DNA of 64,000 bases from Diogma glabrata (Eukaryota > Arthropoda > Insecta > Diptera > Cylindrotomidae), in assembly GCA_963693315.1 (NCBI GenBank), contig OY856188.1, positions 200,483,619-200,547,618 on the forward strand, written 5' to 3'. The notes below the pieces were generated by a model. It saw only the letters and a list, made by a program, of their open reading frames with translations, searched no databases and had not been told where the DNA came from. The position numbers and the translations under genes were made by a program. This document shows, in pieces, positions 45,047 through 57,320 of this stretch (the first letter of the stretch is position 1; each line of letters opens with the position of its first letter).

Positions 45047-45339
45047 TGTATTTTGATGTTGAATAAACCGTACGATTAAAAAAAAAAACGACATATCATT
45101 TATGAAAATCGATTGAGTAGTTTTTCTACAATCGCTCGTCAAAATGCACTCACATCACAAAATAACAAACAATTGAGGGGCACCATGTGAAGACGAAAAA
45201 AAAAATTCTAAGAGAACTCGTATTTTTTATTTATGAAAGACTATCTATAAACAAAAAATAATCAAAATTAAAAGGGGTCAAGTCAAAATTTCCCGAAAAT
45301 TTGCTGAACTTGCGTGAAATTGCTCATATATATTTTGAA

Positions 45340-45690
45340 TATATTTTGAAAAAAGTTTCAATTTTTGATATTGTTTTAATTTTTGCAATATTTTTAGAAT
45401 TTCGGAAAAAGTTTGAATTTTTGAATTTGTAAGAGTTTTTGAAATATTATTAGAATTTAGAAAAAGTTTAAATATTTGATTTTATTACAATTTTTGAAAT
45501 AATTTTGGGATTTTGAAAAAAGTTTGTGTTCTTGATTTTGTTATAATTTTTGCAATATTTTTAGAATTTTTGAAAAAAGTTTTAATCTTTGATTTTGTAA
45601 TAATTTTTGGAATATTTTTAGAATTTTGAAAAAAGTTTCATTTTATTTAATTTTTACAATATTTTTGGAATTTTGAAAATATGAATTTGA
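45340..45690 (+). repeat. Roughly 60-bp minisatellite, third block
   Basis: Five to six degenerate units of GAAAAAAGTTT, TTTTGATTTTGTTATAATTT and GCAATATTTTTAGAATTT, the same unit as at 39270-39387 and 41032-41215. Confidence 0.75.
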
Positions 45691-45699
45691 GATTTTGTA

Positions 45700-46594
45700 A
45701 TATTTTCTCGAAACACTAAATGGAGAGGTTTTTGAGTAGTTTGCTGATTGTATCATCTTTTCACTAAATTATGTTAACTAGGAGGGCCCGGCGTGCTTCG
45801 TGTAGCGTTAATTTGAATTACCGATTTACTCCTAATTGATGCAATCATATCGATTCAGACTGTATGCATTTGGTCGGAATAAAAATTACAACCCGAATGC
45901 ATACGATCTGAATAAATAAATTAACTATTGAAATGATATAAATAAAATGTTACTTTTTCACTGTCGATATAGAGTCGAGAAACCAATCTCGGAATAATAT
46001 AATAATTAAGATAATAATAATAAAAATAATTAAAATAATAAAAAATAATTTTGATATAAATAAATTAATGAATTGTTAAACATTATTCAAAAGTAAATGT
46101 ATAGTAAATAAATACATAAAATTAGTTCGAGTGTACATTCAATTTGGAGTCGGATTACCACAGTTAAAGACACATAAAACACAGTGGTGAACCCGTCAGC
46201 AGCACGTACATCATCAATTGGTGCGTTATAATATTTAAAAGAGCAAATTTGTGCTCCCTCAAAGACAACCGTGTCCAACGGGGGATAAAAACACGTGTAT
46301 ACCCGTGTTCTTGCTGTAAAATCCTGCTATCCTGAAAGAAATTCAACATCCAGTCAGTTTCAACATTTTCATTTAACATTTACAAGGACATTCATGCCAT
46401 GAGGTCATCAAATTATAATTGTCTATATAATCATCATCAACTTTTCACTAAAGGTATACAAAACATTTAATTAAATTAAACGGGATACAAATCATCTTTA
46501 AAAAATTGTATGTGAGTTTATATACATAATATATTTTTCTATTCTAAGTGGAATTTATTATCAGAAGTGAAACATTTTTTTATATAAATATCAT
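45700..46594. other. Unassigned stretch left of the BEL element
   Basis: AT-rich with no recognised gene. A short inverted pair around GTATGCATTTGGTCGG and CCGAATGCATAC lies at about 45866-45906. Minus-strand frames at 46087-46379 carry no known motif. Confidence 0.4.
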
Positions 46595-46663
46595 TGATAG
46601 CTCTGGTCGTTAGTGGACTGTATTTTTTTGTAATTTGACAATATATGAACTCGACGATGCCAC

Positions 46664-47857
46664 CAGCGCTGTCGCGCTGCAAAAATTTTCGGTACCTCAA
46701 AATTTTTTAGTCAGTGCCTCCAGGTGCCTTGCCGAAAACTATTATTCAAAAAAAAATTTGTTTCAACAAAAATATTTGTGCCCATAATTATGAAAGTGGT
46801 CTAAGTCAAAATTTGAAAAAAATGAGTTTATCCATTATATCGCATCAAATTACTTCAAACTAAATTAGCCCAATGTCATTTGTACGATATTGTCAAAAAA
46901 GATCCGTTATAGAGTACTTGTTATTTCAACAAAAATGTAATTCATCTAGAGTTGATTATGATAGTAATCTTAGACAAAATTTGAAGAAAAAAAACAAAAA
47001 AGTCGAACAAAATGTCAAAATAATTGCCAAAACGTTGTGTTGCAAAGTTTTTATATCGTCGGACCATAGGCCTATAAAAATGAGCTGTTCCTCCTAAATG
47101 TCAAAATTACACTTTTTTAAGTGAAAGTTAATGGTGACAAAATAATGAGTTGGGAAAATAACTAATAAATAACATTAGAATTTCGAAGTTTGCTTTTGCG
47201 TTAAGTCATTTATACATCGTTCAGTTAATTATGAAAATGGTCTAAGTCAATTCAAACTATAAAAAGGAATGAGATTTACACAAAATCTCACCTGCATAAT
47301 AAGCTTTCATTATTGAAGACTAACAAAGTCCTAAAATAAAATTTTTCATAATAGAGAAATGTTTTTTAATTTAATCATTTGCAAACCTTTAAATATCTCA
47401 GAACAAGAAATATATGACTTAGACCACTTTCATAATTATGGGCACATTTATTTTAATTCAAATTCATAAAAATTCATTTTGTAAATTCCATACATATCTT
47501 ATGCTTAGAAAAAATATTAATGCACTTCGTATTATCACTTTGTCTAACAATTATGAATTATAAAAAATATTACAGATGAATAATGAATGCGCTTTAAGCC
47601 AATTTATATTTATTATGTAAATTTTTTGGAGGATGCCAATCACATAAGCTATTGCCTTCGGTGAGCTGTTTAGCTATCATCAATGCGTTGATGGTTTCTG
47701 TCTTCAAACAGTTCCTATTTTTTGTTTTGATGTTGTTAAAGTTGATTAATTAATAGAGTGCCTCTAAACATCTTTTAAAGTGCCTTTAAGTGCCTCAGTG
47801 CTTCACATTCTTCATAAGTGCCTGAAAGGCACTAAAGTGCCTCTTTTGACAGCGCTG
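46664..47857. mobile_element. Non-autonomous hAT element in the BEL LTR
   Basis: A 1194-bp insertion with ends CAGCGCTGTC and an exact 8-bp duplication GATGCCAC (46656-46663 and 47858-47865). The other LTR has the empty site at 63110-63117. Near the right end AGTGCCT recurs at least five times, and near the left end AGTGCCTCCAGGTGCCT appears, as expected of subterminal transposase-binding repeats. No transposase frame. A MITE lies inside at 46778-47445. Confidence 0.95.
46778..47445. mobile_element. MITE nested in the hAT element
   Basis: Ends GTGCCCATAATTATGAAAG and the following TGGTCTAAGTCA face each other 668 bp apart, with ATTT on both sides (46774-46777 and 47446-47449). An internal copy of AATTATGAAAATGGTCTAAG lies at 47229. 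Non-coding. Confidence 0.75.
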
Positions 47858-47867
47858 GATGCCACAT

Positions 47868-49800
47868 CAGCAATTGATGATAAACAGTATGATGACGATA
47901 AATCACTATATAATACAATCAGCTGGTGACGACTCAATAACATTACACATCAGCAACTGACGATAAACAGTACGATGATGATGAATTAATGTATAATATA
48001 ATCAGCTGGTGATGACTCAATAGCAATATACATCAGCAGTAATTGATAATAAATAGTACGATGACGAATGAATTAATATATATAATACAATCAGCTGGTG
48101 ATGACTCAATAGCAATATACATCAGCAGTAATTGATAATAAATAGTACGATGACGAATAATTCAAAGGATGAAACCAATTGATGATAAACAGTACGATGA
48201 CGATGAATTTATATATAATACACTCAGCTGGTGATGACTCAATAGCAATACACATCAGTAATTGATAATAAACAGTACGATGCCGACGAATTAGTATATA
48301 CTATAATCAGTTGGTGACGACTCAATAACATTACACATCAGCAACTCATAATAAACAGTATGATGACGATAAATCACTATATAATACAATCAGCTGGTGA
48401 CGACTTAATAACATTACACATCAGCAACTGACGATAAACAGTACGATGATGATGAATTAATATATAATATAATCAGCTGATGATGACTCAATAGCAATAT
48501 ACATCAGCAGTAATTGATAATAAACAGTACGATGATGATGAATTAGTATATAATACAATTAGCTGGTGACGACTCAATAACATTACACATCAGCAACTGA
48601 CGATAAACAGTACGATGATGATGAATTAATATATAATATAATCAGCTGATGATGACTCAATAGCAATATACATCAGCAGTAATTGATAATAAACAGTACG
48701 ATGATGATAAATTAGTATATACTATAATCAGTTGGTGACGACTCAATAACAGTACACATCAGCAACTCATAATAAACAGTATGATGACGATGAATTAATA
48801 TATAATACACTCAGCTGATGATGACTCAGTAGTACTACACATCAGTAATTGATAATAAACAGTACGATGATGATAAATTAATATATACTATAATCAGTTG
48901 GTGACGACTTAATAACAGTACACATCAGCAACTCATAATAAACAGCATGATGACGATAAATCACTATATAATACAATCAGCTGGTGACGACTCAATAACA
49001 TTACACATCAGCAACTGACGATAAACAGTACGATGATGATGAATTAATATATAATATAATCAGTTGGTGACGACTCAATAACATTACACATCAGCAACTG
49101 ATGATAAACAGTACGATGACGATAAATCACTATATAATACAATCAGCTGGTGACGACTCAATAACATTACACATCAGCAACTGACGATAAACAGTACGAT
49201 GATGATGAATTAATATATAATATAATCAGTTGGTGACGACTCAATAACATTACACATCAGCAACTGACGATAAACAGTACGATGATGATGAATTAATATA
49301 TAATATACTCAGCTGATGATGACTCAATAGCAATATACATCAGCAGTAATTGATAATAAACAGTACGATGATGATGAATTAGTATATACTATAATCAGTT
49401 GGTGACGACTCAATAACAGTACACATCAGCAACTCATAATAAACAGTATGATGACGATGAATTAATATATAATACACTCAGCTGATGATGACTCAGTAGT
49501 ACTACACATCAGTAATTGATAATAAACAGTACGATGATGATGAATTAATATATACTATAATCAGTTGGTGACGACTCAATAACAGTACACATCAGCAACT
49601 CATAATAAACAGTATGATGACCATAAATCACTATATAATACAATCAGCTGGTGACGACTCAATAACATTACACATCAGCAACTGACGATAAACAGTACGA
49701 TGATGATGAATTAATATATAATATAATCAGCTGATGATGACTCAACAGCGATATACATCAGCAGTAATTGATAATAAATAGTACGATGACGACTAATTCA
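47868..49800. repeat. 83-bp minisatellite in the BEL LTR
   Basis: About 23 units of roughly 83 bp. A typical unit has CAGCTGGTGACGACTCAATA, CATTACACATCAGCAACTGA, GATAAACAGTACGATGATG and ATGAATTAATATATAAT. Variants of the unit recur in a fixed order (for example the CTCATAATAAACAGTATG type), which suggests duplication of multi-unit blocks. Each unit carries CAGCTG and a TATATAAT stretch. Confidence 0.95.
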
Positions 49801-50564
49801 AAGGATGAAACAATACAGTGCCACTATTGCACACAGCATACAGCATATCACAATTATAACTACTGGAACGATGAACAATATTGATTACATTTATCAAAAG
49901 TTTATACTAACCATGCACTGGGAACTGCTGCAACATGGCGGCAAATCATCAACCAAACTTAAACAACAGACACTTGATGTTGTAGTTTATACAAGTTATA
50001 CAACCTTTTTTTATTATATTTCGACTAAGCTTCGTTTTACACAACTTACAAAATTGTACAAAAACCATTAAGTGGTTAACACAGACTTCAAACCAAAAAT
50101 TAAAACTAACATTAACAATTGAATTAAACTAGTACACAACAGTACAACGGCCCAAAGGCAAGAGAAAAGAAACTTCTAGAAATTTTCAGTTTTTTATATA
50201 TAATTTTTCTGTCAAACACAAAACCACCAACAACGACAAATTAACATGTGGTGATCATTTTCGGAAGCTAACACATTGTAAGTGTGACCACCGTTCAAAT
50301 AATTGAGTGATTGACGAACTTATCGATGGTGTCTTTGACTTTGACAGAACTATTATTGTTTAAATTACATACGTTAACTAATCAACCACTAAGTTACGTT
50401 TTGTTATGTTATAATTTTTTGAATAATTTATTTTATTTGTTTTTTGTTGCAGGTGGACAGCAATTAATGACAGTAACATTCATCTATGGAAATTAATTAT
50501 TTTTATGCTGTGTAGCGATTGATTGGCTAAGATAAATTAATCTAATTTGAGATTGAATATTTGT

Positions 50565-51617
50565 CAGGTTTTTTTTATGTTCCCCTTTCCATTTTAGGTT
50601 TATTCACGGATGATTATTGACGGTAATGCTGCAGGCGTTACCATATTCCCAACCTTTAAAGGGGTATTAGTAGGTGATTCTAAACTTCAACATTGTGAAC
50701 TGATTAATATGCTGTCATTAATTAATGTGGACCTCAACAATAATTTTAAAACTAGATAGTTAATCGAACTAATACATAACTAATACATCAACTAGTAACT
50801 TATAACGTAATATTTACTCAATTAAATGACTATACATTAATTATTGGAGTATTGTTTCTTACAAACTATTACCAATTTATGAACAAGTTGTTTACAATAA
50901 CAATGTTCAGACACTATAAATCGATGAATAATAATTTTTATTTTTTCAAACTTACTAAAACTTAATATTCACACTTATCAATTTCCAATCATCAAATAAC
51001 TACGACAAATTGATGAATGGAACAATAAGTCAACAGCACTCGACTATACACATTGTATACTTATCAATATGAGTCTCTCTTGAGACGTGAAACATGAAAA
51101 CGTTGTGAACAATGATTGACTCGAGTTACAATTAGTGTTGAAAAAATATCCACGGCTGTGCAACATACAACGCGATGAGTGGCAACTAATTGCTTAAATG
51201 TACAAGACAGTCATGATGGTCGGTTGATTATACAATCGCAACTTAGGATCAATTCCATTGCATGATTGGAGACTATTTCGACGAAAATTAACATCCCTTA
51301 GGATAAAATTGTGAAATTAAATATCTTGATCGTGTATGACACAATAAATCGAAGTATGGGTGCATACACGGTCTGCAGGATCACGGACGAAGTCAAGATC
51401 AATCAAATCTGTATGTGAGCAAACGCATATCACCAATATGAATGGTGACTATTAGGTTCAATTTAAAACAGGAAGAAGGAAAACCATACGACGGATTCGT
51501 AGTTATGTATGACACTACAATTACCAAGATAACAACTTGATGAATTGATTATTCATAGAGGCTTGATTTCATTTGAACACAACGACTGTACGACGAATTA
51601 AGCTGTCAAACACATTC
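50565..51617 (-). other. BEL 3' non-coding region, distal part
   Basis: No coding frame. This is the part between the second hAT insertion and the presumed LTR start. If the boundary guess at 50564 is wrong, some of it belongs to the LTR. Confidence 0.4.
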
Positions 51618-51926
51618 GGTCATAGCAGGGGCGTCAATTGGGTAGGGCTGGGGGGGGCATTGGCCCCCCCCAAGGATCTGATACTATCAATACATCGATT
51701 CAATAAAATCATTCAATCGTGATAGAATTATACACTATAAAAATTTCAATGCACTGTTATTTTGTAAATTCGTCTAATTTTTAGAAGATTTACTTAACTA
51801 ATATACCAATTTTATCGCATACAGTTCACCGCAATATTCAAACCGTTCTCGTTCTTTATATCAAGGACTAAAGCGCCACCGATACGAAAGGCGGTCGTAT
51901 TGCTTCTAATCTTCTGATGAAATCAG

Positions 51927-52053
51927 TTTTATAAACAAAACACGATCGTTCTTCCAAAAACGCCGTGGGTGCGTATTTTGACAAAATTCTATCGTACTAT
52001 AAGGTGCGCGGCATCACCGCTTTTAGAAGAACGATTGTGTTTTGTTTATAAGA
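51927..52053. repeat. Inverted repeat inside the hAT element
   Basis: TATAAACAAAACACGATCG and TTCTTCCAAAAACGCCG on the left face ATAAACAAAACACAATCG and TTCTTCTAAAAGCGGTG on the right. The whole can fold as one imperfect hairpin. Confidence 0.65.
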
Positions 52054-54019
52054 TATTCGTGTCTGAGCCAGAGGAAACAAAATATTTCATTAGTATAGGG
52101 TTCCTCGAGAGTTTATAGTGCAGTATTTAACATTCAAATTTCAATTGTTATTGGCAATTTTTATAAACTTAAAAGTAAGTACATGCAGGAGAACACAACC
52201 TAATTATACCCCACTTATTTGGAGAAGCCTGACTGTTTGGCCTTGTTTTTTATCTATATCATATTGTACAAACTTTACAAGACTTTTTTAAAAATAATAA
52301 ATTAAAAACAACTCTAAAATGTAAAATCCTATAACATATCAAAAGTTTTCTTGATAGTTGTGCTAATTTTTATAAAATGAATGAAAATAATTACGGGAGT
52401 AATTTAAATTTATTGGGTTATTTCCAGTGATTTTATAATAGTGAATGTTTTATAATGGACAGGCAATATTTTCTAACGACACGAACAAATATTTAAGTTA
52501 TGTAAATATTTTCAAAGTATGTTATGAAAACTTGCTGACAAATTCTTTTCGCTGTATGGACTATAATTTTTAATTCATAAAATAGCAAAAATTATATGTT
52601 TGGTTGGTTATAATAAAATCCAAAACGTATCCTAAACGTCAACCTTTGTTAATTTTTTTTATACAGTCACAAGGAGGGAGAAACTATTATTTTTTTGTTG
52701 TAGGTTTTTTTTTAAAGATTTAAAAAAAGCTCGCAATAATTGTACAATTTTGAATCAAATGAAAAATTTACGCACGTTTATGGGTAGTAAACTGACCAGA
52801 AGTCCCACGCTGCGTGAAAATGTCACACATTTCATTGCGTTGTCCCACTGAGAAACCTGTCCCACGAAGCGTCCCACAAAACAAATATTTCCACCACATT
52901 TGCCCGCATTATCAAAATAATCAAAAAAACTTTATATCTACCTACGTACAGTTTGCGCAATATCTTAGTCAAAGCAATGGCTTCACAGTTTTTTCTTACA
53001 GTTTGTATAATGTTATGTATAAGTTGATTTAACCATATTGAGAGAACAAACCAGTGCAATATTTTTTTAACTAATATAGTGTTTTAACTATAATTTTCTT
53101 AGAAATACTAAACTCAGTTATTTCACTTCAATAATTTACATATCTTTTAATGTAAGCGAAAACCTCAGCGAAAAGGTTTCTTTGTGTATAGAAACATCTC
53201 CCCGGTGTATATACGAGAGATCGAAAGTATATTATGAAAAACAAAATACAAAATATTTTGCTTAAAAAGACTAAGTTTTGCGTATAAATTCATAAAAATT
53301 TAAATTTTTAAACCACAGCTTACAATTTTCCTTTATTCGAGCACTCATTTCAATCAAATTTCAAGAAATAATTTCATTTCAAGAAATAATATTCAAAAAT
53401 TAAAATCTTCATAATTTGAATATCGTTCTTACTCGTAAGAGTAAAATTTTTGTTTTTTCGATTTTACTCCTTTGGAGCAGATTACATTTTCCTGTTCTTT
53501 CATTCGATTTGCAAAAGAAGAAAATTAGTCACTCCACGTCATCCTTTATATTCATTTTTCTAACAATACATGAATAATTGAACGAATCATTCGAAGCATT
53601 TTACGTTGGAAAGCATCAAATTTGACGCAAAAATAAATGTTTTGAGTATTTGAAAGAAAATATTTATTTCAATTTAGTAACAAGAATGATATTTTATTAT
53701 TTTTACTCCTTGAGAGTGTTATATTTTTTTTAAGCTACGCACTCTGAAAGAACAAAGTAAAGGAGTGGTATAGGTAGCATTTCAAACTCTGTTTAAAACA
53801 CACTTTAACTAGGTAGCTCCAAAGTAAAATTATTATTATCTAATATATAATTTTTTTTTCTCAATAAAGAACAAACAAAGCAAACAGCATAAAAACTTGA
53901 TAAATGGTATAGATTTGCAAAAGATAGAACGAGAGGTATACTGTATACCTCTTATACTTACAGAATACAGAAAAGATATTAATTATTTAGTAAAAATAAA
54001 ATAAATTGTTTCAATTGTT

Positions 54020-55215
54020 TTGCAGTCTTTACTTGTGTAACACGATGACGCAAAAGTTTATTGTATTACCAGTCGGAGTGAATCTGCAAATTAATAGTGG
54101 ACATTATGATATTAAAAGACATATAGATACAGATAAACATAAAAAAAATCCCAGCGGCAGGTATATCCGCTAGAAATAGGTAGATTTCGGGGTCAGACGG
54201 TTTTGTGTCCAAATAAAATTAGATAAGTCAGATTAGTTTAAATAAAAAATATAAGTAGAAACAGAATAATTCAAAAAAATTATCGAACCAAATTAAATAC
54301 ATTATCCGAACTAACTCCATCAATACAATTTCGGAACAGTTTTATTTAAGTTGGTTTAAACTACTTTTAATAACATATTAAATCCACCAAAGATCAAATG
54401 AACTACGTCACAACTACAATTATACCATCACACATAATTTATAACATTATCAAACAATTTTTTTTCAAAATCATCTTTTGTTGTTGTGTTTTTTTGTTCT
54501 TATTTAATCTTTTTTCAAACGGTTACTTAGTAAAAAAAATAAAAACAAAAGAGATTTTGATAACTTTTCTATGGTATTAAATGAGTTGATATTTTTCTTG
54601 TAAGGGTTGCATTATAATGCTTATAAAAATGGAACCTTTTGGGTTAGAAAGCTGAAATTTTTTGAGGCTATAGTTGAAAAGTATGTTTAAAAGCTAAAAT
54701 GAATTTAAATAACATAAACTGAAACATGATGAAAGCATTGGTTTTTGCGTTTGTTTTCATTTCAACAGCCGTAGGGTCTCAACCGTTAGACTTAAACTAT
54801 TATTTTTGAAAATTTTGGAAAGATTTTTATTTTAAGTACGTGAAAAAAAGTTTTCAAATATGAGCTTGGCCATTTCAGCTAGATCAAGGGCAGCAAAGTT
54901 TAGTAAATTTTTAAAACAGCTGATTTTTGAGGAACCTGAAACGCCAAAGTAATCATCTGGATAAAAATGATAGAAATATGTTCAAATATTCAATATTTAT
55001 AAATTTTATTAAAATATTATGATTCAAACGGAAGTTATAGCGCCCTAGATTATTCGACATTTTAGGCTCTAGCCGCTTAATTGGTACCCGGATATGGCCA
55101 GTTCACGAACTTGTCCAAGATATTATTTGCCGGAACACACACAAAAAATTATTTTGGTGTAGGTCGAAAAATGCGACCGTGAGAGTGCCGCCAAATTCCG
55201 TTATATCTCATATCG

Positions 55216-55255
<40 letters not shown>

Positions 55256-55831
55256 TTTTTTTTCATTTTGATTTTCCGTCTCCGCTTATCATATATAGTC
55301 GTTTGGCACCAAAATTTTTCCGAAATTCCGAGATGAAGCACATACCAATAGGTAGATTTTTATATGAAATCTACCTAAAAGCGTTGCTATAAGCCGCCAG
55401 CTCCAGTAGCTTAAACAAGTTTTGTTGTTATTTTGTTGCAATTTGCGCTGAAAACACGAACACCAATTTTAGTGGTGTCACGTCAAGGGGTGAAAATTTA
55501 AAAACAAGCTAAACTCGAATTAGAACCAGAGTGTATTGGGTATTGTATTCGTAGCCCATATTCTAAATAATGCAATAAGAAATGCTGCTGATTTAAATGG
55601 CAGGGTTAAAAAAATTTGGATATTTTACTGTCTTTACTGAAGACGTTGAAGGAGTTCTGCGGCAAAGTAATGTCGAGCATAACCAACTTATTGGATACAG
55701 CACTAGAAAGAATTAAGAAAATGTACGAACCACTGCAAGCACTTTTCCTAACGGTTGAATGTCCAATTAAAATAAAAGAAATTTTTGAAGAATTAAATAG
55801 TAAACAAATAGTAAAGGAAAGCATTAAATAG
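54020..55831 (+). pseudogene. hAT transposase remnant, split by HINE copy B
   Basis: Before the HINE, 54060-54148 reads LQINSGHYDIKRHIDTDKHK, the second half of a BED/TTF-like zinc finger (DI-RHI-TDKHK). After it, 55550-55610 reads VAHILNNAIRNAADLNG, the conserved hAT block around H-I-L-N-N-A. A further 71-codon open stretch (55616-55831) follows with LKEFCGKVMSS, LDTALERIKKMYEPLQAL and IKIKEIFEELNSK, all typical of ZBED/FAM200-like hAT transposases. Stops and frameshifts are frequent and most of the protein is not recognisable. It is a dead gene, interrupted soon after its zinc finger. Confidence 0.7.
54149..55376 (-). mobile_element. DINE-1/HINE-like element, copy B
   Basis: Same family as 39388-41031 in reverse orientation. 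On the minus strand it starts AGGTAGATTTCATATA after TTTT (55377-55380) and ends with the hairpin AGCGG-ATATACCTG-CCGCT, then GGGA followed by a T-run. It contains one unit with CGGCACTCTCACGGTCGCAT and a short (TA)n. It lies in the hAT transposase remnant. Confidence 0.75.
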
Positions 55832-56859
55832 TAAATTTATGCACAATCTAGTTAGCACGTTTTCACCGTTTCACTTTCTCGTAATAGAAATTCTTATTAG
55901 TTAGTATTTGGAAGAATGTTTGCATTTTGTCCCACATTTTAACGATTTGGCTCTGGTTAGTTTAGGGTAGACATAACTCATTCTCTGTGAGACAAATAAA
56001 GGAAAACAAACAAAAAAAACGATTCGACATAAGAGGAGTCACGTGGGGATTGCAATCCCGTGGTGTTTTATGGATCCTGGGACTATGTGACTCATTAATT
56101 TTAAATCCCGGGATGCCCGGGATCTAAAAAATCGTATTGGAAAGCCATCCTTTTTTTCTATGCTGCACGATCTGCTGTCGTTTACAAATTCACTCTCCGA
56201 AGTTACAAAGCAAAGATATAATAATTTCTAGCACAAGCGCTTTAATTAAAACTACTTTCTTGATGCTTAAACAATGCAGAGAAGATACTAAATTTGAAAT
56301 TATTTTTAACAAATGAAGGGATTTTGAAGAGCTTTGCGGCATTCTCTTCGATGAAACAACACCAGAAGACTAGCAGAGTAACCAATGTAGCTCAAAAGCA
56401 TTTTATTTTTATTTCTAAGTCGATGCATTTAAATGCTTTTAAATATATGTGTGTATAAAAATGTGAATGTTTTACGAAAAAAATCTTTTTTTGTCATTTA
56501 AATTCTCGCCCCCCCCAAGATTTTGGTGAAATGACGCCACTGGGTCATAGTAATCGAAGAATAAGACACGAGTGAGTTTGTTGGAATTATGATAGCACCT
56601 AAAGACGAAGAACAATGTGACTATTCATATCCAAATATCAGCGGATGTTGGTCAAATTTCTATACAATGGCCTTCGATAAATGGACGAAGCAAATAACTC
56701 TTTACTGACTTAAATGTAGTGTCAAATAACCTTGTGAAAACTATAGATTGAAGCGGTATGAATCTTTGTACTGGCACCACTCAACAAGTGAATTCGATGA
56801 TATCGGTTTCTGACGCCGATAATTAAATCATTATGGAAGTTACGGGAATTCAATTTATT

Positions 56860-57215
56860 CCTTGACGTTAACGTAACTGACCAGAAGAAGTTTACGTTGA
56901 CATAGCTTGACTTCGTTTTCACCAACCTTAGGTTTAGGGATATGGACTTGGATATACCATAATCCTAATTGTAGACGCAGTTTGAAGTATGATATACTGC
57001 GTGGACATAGCTTGGAAAGACATAAGTGAGTTTAAGTTTAAGGGGAGTATTATTACATACTCTGTAACCCTTCAGTAGCGCGACTTTAGTTTGATACAGT
57101 CGCATGTACATAGCTTGAGGAAAATTCCAAAATATAAGTTTGAGGAACTTCGGATATTAGTTATCTGAAGCAACATTTTAGTTAATTCTCTAATAATGGA
57201 AGAATATACATAGCT
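56860..57215 (-). promoter_or_regulatory. Array of four hairpins with a shared ACATAGCTT tag
   Basis: ACATAGCTT occurs at about 56900, 57005, 57109 and 57208 (plus strand), spaced about 100 bp. Each copy is directly preceded by a perfect stem: AACGTAA/TTACGTT, ACGCAGT/ACTGCGT, GCGACT/AGTCGC and ATTCT/AGAAT. The stems differ in sequence but are all paired, and another 9-bp stem lies at 57148-57170. The array lies just downstream of the integrase stop in the BEL 3' region. A function is not known; conserved pairing with changing bases suggests RNA structure, which is inference. Confidence 0.45.
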
Positions 57216-57320
57216 TTAGGACCATGGTTTGACGACTAATAAATTTACGGTTGAAGGATTGCGATGAATTTAAAACTGTTAACAACTTCGTATGACATAT
57301 TGCAGTTGCACCAATGATCC

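Larger units (their letters stand above)
41220..45331. mobile_element. 4.1-kb long-inverted-repeat element with a LINE in its right arm
   Basis: The left arm (41220-41840) is matched in reverse by 45095-45331 (outer part) and 43165-43540 (inner part). A LINE lies between these two right-arm pieces. The outer ends read ATGAGCAATTTCACG. Arm landmarks are GAAAAACTACTCAATCGATT and CATATGACTGTCGGGAATC. The core holds a direct duplication of about 210 bp (41757-41975 and 42125-42345) and a minus-strand protein remnant. Superfamily not assigned. Confidence 0.8.
46595..50564 (-). repeat. BEL 3' LTR, upper boundary uncertain
   Basis: The lower end is fixed by comparison with 63049 onward (TGWTAGCTCTGGTCGTTAG). 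The upper end is a guess. It is placed where a purine-rich minus-strand run (ATGGAAAGGGGAACATAAAA) precedes TGACAAATATTC at about 50564. Without the hAT insertion this would be an LTR of about 2.8 kb, unusually long. The right LTR cannot be compared beyond its first 952 bp. Confidence 0.5.
51626..56542 (+). mobile_element. hAT element with decayed transposase
   Basis: Ends CAGGGGCGTCAATT and CAGTGGCGTCATTT (other strand) with an exact 8-bp duplication GGTCATAG (51618-51625 and 56543-56550). C-runs lie just inside both ends (GGCCCCCCCCAAG and CGCCCCCCCCAAG). Of 4917 bp, 1228 bp is the nested HINE copy B. Transposase traces are on the plus strand at 54020-54148 and 55550-55831. Confidence 0.93.

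Noticed and set aside
47868..49800. CRISPR-like regular repeat array
   Set aside because: There are no unique spacers; whole 83-bp units repeat in tandem within a retrotransposon LTR of a eukaryote.
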